A stretch of DNA of 64,000 bases from Gallionella sp. (GTDB lineage Bacteria > Pseudomonadota > Gammaproteobacteria > Burkholderiales > Gallionellaceae), in contig JAQTWT010000001.1 in the NCBI GenBank assembly GCA_028689145.1, positions 62,001 to 126,000 on the forward strand. Direction: 5' to 3'. Of this stretch, positions 62,935 through 64,000 are shown in pieces. Under the pieces are notes generated by a model that saw nothing but the letters and a program-made list of their open reading frames with translations, did not search any database and had not been told where the DNA came from. How positions within the stretch are numbered: the stretch's first letter is position 1; every line of letters begins with the position of its first letter. The translations under genes and the position numbers were made by a program.

Positions 62935-63744
62935 TCAAGTATAAAAACTTTGCGCCAAAGAACCGATGATCAAATTCCAGCCATCAGCCAACACGAACAG
63001 CATGATCTTGAACGGCAGCGAAATGATAGCCGGCGATACCATCATCATACCCATGGACATCAGCACGCTGGCCACTACCATATCGATGATAAGAAACGGG
63101 ATAAATACCACGAAGCCGATCTGAAAAGCCGTTTTTAATTCGCTGGTCACATAAGCGGGTACCAGAATGCGCAGCGGCACTTGTTCCGCATCTTGCAACG
63201 GTTCACTGTTGGAGATTCTCACGAACAGCGCCAGATCCGCCTCGCGTGTTTGGCGCAGCATAAAGGCTTTTAACGGCACGCTGCCTTTTTCAACCGCCTG
63301 CTGAAAATCAAGTTTGTTTTCGCTGAAAGGCAAATAGGCATCGGTATACATCTTGTCGAATACCGGTGACATGACAAAAAACGTGAGAAACAATGCCAGC
63401 CCGACCAGTACCTGATTGGGTGGCGAAGACGGTGTACCGATGGCAGAACGCAGCAAACTCAACACAATAATGATGCGCGTAAATCCGGTCATCATCAGCA
63501 GAATCGCCGGAAGAAAACTCAGCGAGGTTAGCAGCAACAGTGTTTGCAAGCTCAAACTATACGTCTGCCCTCCGCCGGGTGACGGCGTGCTGGTTACTGC
63601 AGGCAATCCAATTTCCGCATAAGCCTGCTGACTGATCAGCAGACAGAAAATCGACATCACCAGTAGATTCAGAAACGCTTTCCATCGTCCTTTGATCGAC
63701 AGAGGACGGGCTCTCTGCTTGCGTTTTATTGTTTGCTGAAACAC
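62935..63744 (-). CDS. fliP: flagellar biosynthesis protein FliP
   Basis: [84 protein letters not shown]. Confidence 0.97.
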   Translation of the reverse strand: MFQQTIKRKQRARPLSIKGRWKAFLNLLVMSIFCLLISQQAYAEIGLPAVTSTPSPGGGQTYSLSLQTLLLLTSLSFLPAILLMMTGFTRIIIVLSLLRSAIGTPSSPPNQVLVGLALFLTFFVMSPVFDKMYTDAYLPFSENKLDFQQAVEKGSVPLKAFMLRQTREADLALFVRISNSEPLQDAEQVPLRILVPAYVTSELKTAFQIGFVVFIPFLIIDMVVASVLMSMGMMMVSPAIISLPFKIMLFVLADGWNLIIGSLAQSFYT

Positions 63745-63746
63745 GG

Positions 63747-64000
63747 TTATTTCTCTGCGGTTTTTTGTTTGCGCTTATTCAGAACGGATGCCAGAAGACC
63801 GGCAAATTTATTAGCCGGATACTGCGAACTGGCGCCAGAATTTTCAGCCAGAGATTCGCTGTCTGGCATCAAATGTAACTCGTTTTTCTGAAATGTATGC
63901 AACGTGCGAATTTGCCCTGGGCCGACACCGACCACCAGACAGGTATCATTCACCTCGACCAATACGATGCGCTCACGTTGCCCTATCGGCACAGCGCCCA
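63747..64000 (-). CDS. fliO: flagellar biosynthesis protein FliO, truncated by window edge
   Basis: Frame open to the window edge; [29 protein letters not shown]; precedes fliP. Confidence 0.87.
   Translation of the reverse strand, partial: GAVPIGQRERIVLVEVNDTCLVVGVGPGQIRTLHTFQKNELHLMPDSESLAENSGASSQYPANKFAGLLASVLNKRKQKTAEK

Overview
64 kb of a betaproteobacterial chromosome, possibly a Gallionellaceae/Nitrosomonadales-like chemolithoautotroph (inferred from form II RuBisCO and conserved gene order; unverified). The first ~42 kb is mostly housekeeping: ispF, tsaB, rimI, UDG, lplT, alr, an MTA-salvage-like mtnP-apt-mtnA-aldolase/SDR cluster, YceI/cytochrome b561, purA-hisZ-hflC-hflK-hflX-hfq, rpsF-priB-rpsR-rplI-dnaB, cbbR/cbbM/cbbQ/cbbO, fbp-purE-purC-can, erpA, bactofilin, argC, rpsI-rplM. 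The last ~22 kb is a flagellar region: flgN-flgM, flgA, flgBCDEFGHIJKL, fliRQPO. A non-flagellar island sits inside it: PLP decarboxylase, ATP-grasp, second PLP-fold enzyme, membrane protein and FGE-like protein. The least explained signals are (i) the aldolase-dehydrogenase fusion next to mtnP/apt/mtnA, which suggests a two-step DHAP-shunt-type MTA disposal route; (ii) the PLP/ATP-grasp/PLP cluster; and (iii) a high density of small palindromic repeats (GTAG...CTAC elements, MITE-like elements, CTCTCCC-type repeats), some inserted in frame in genes such as cbbO and the UDG gene. No rRNA, tRNA, CRISPR array, prophage or transposase gene was recognised. All assignments come from reading the sequence; no database search was run.
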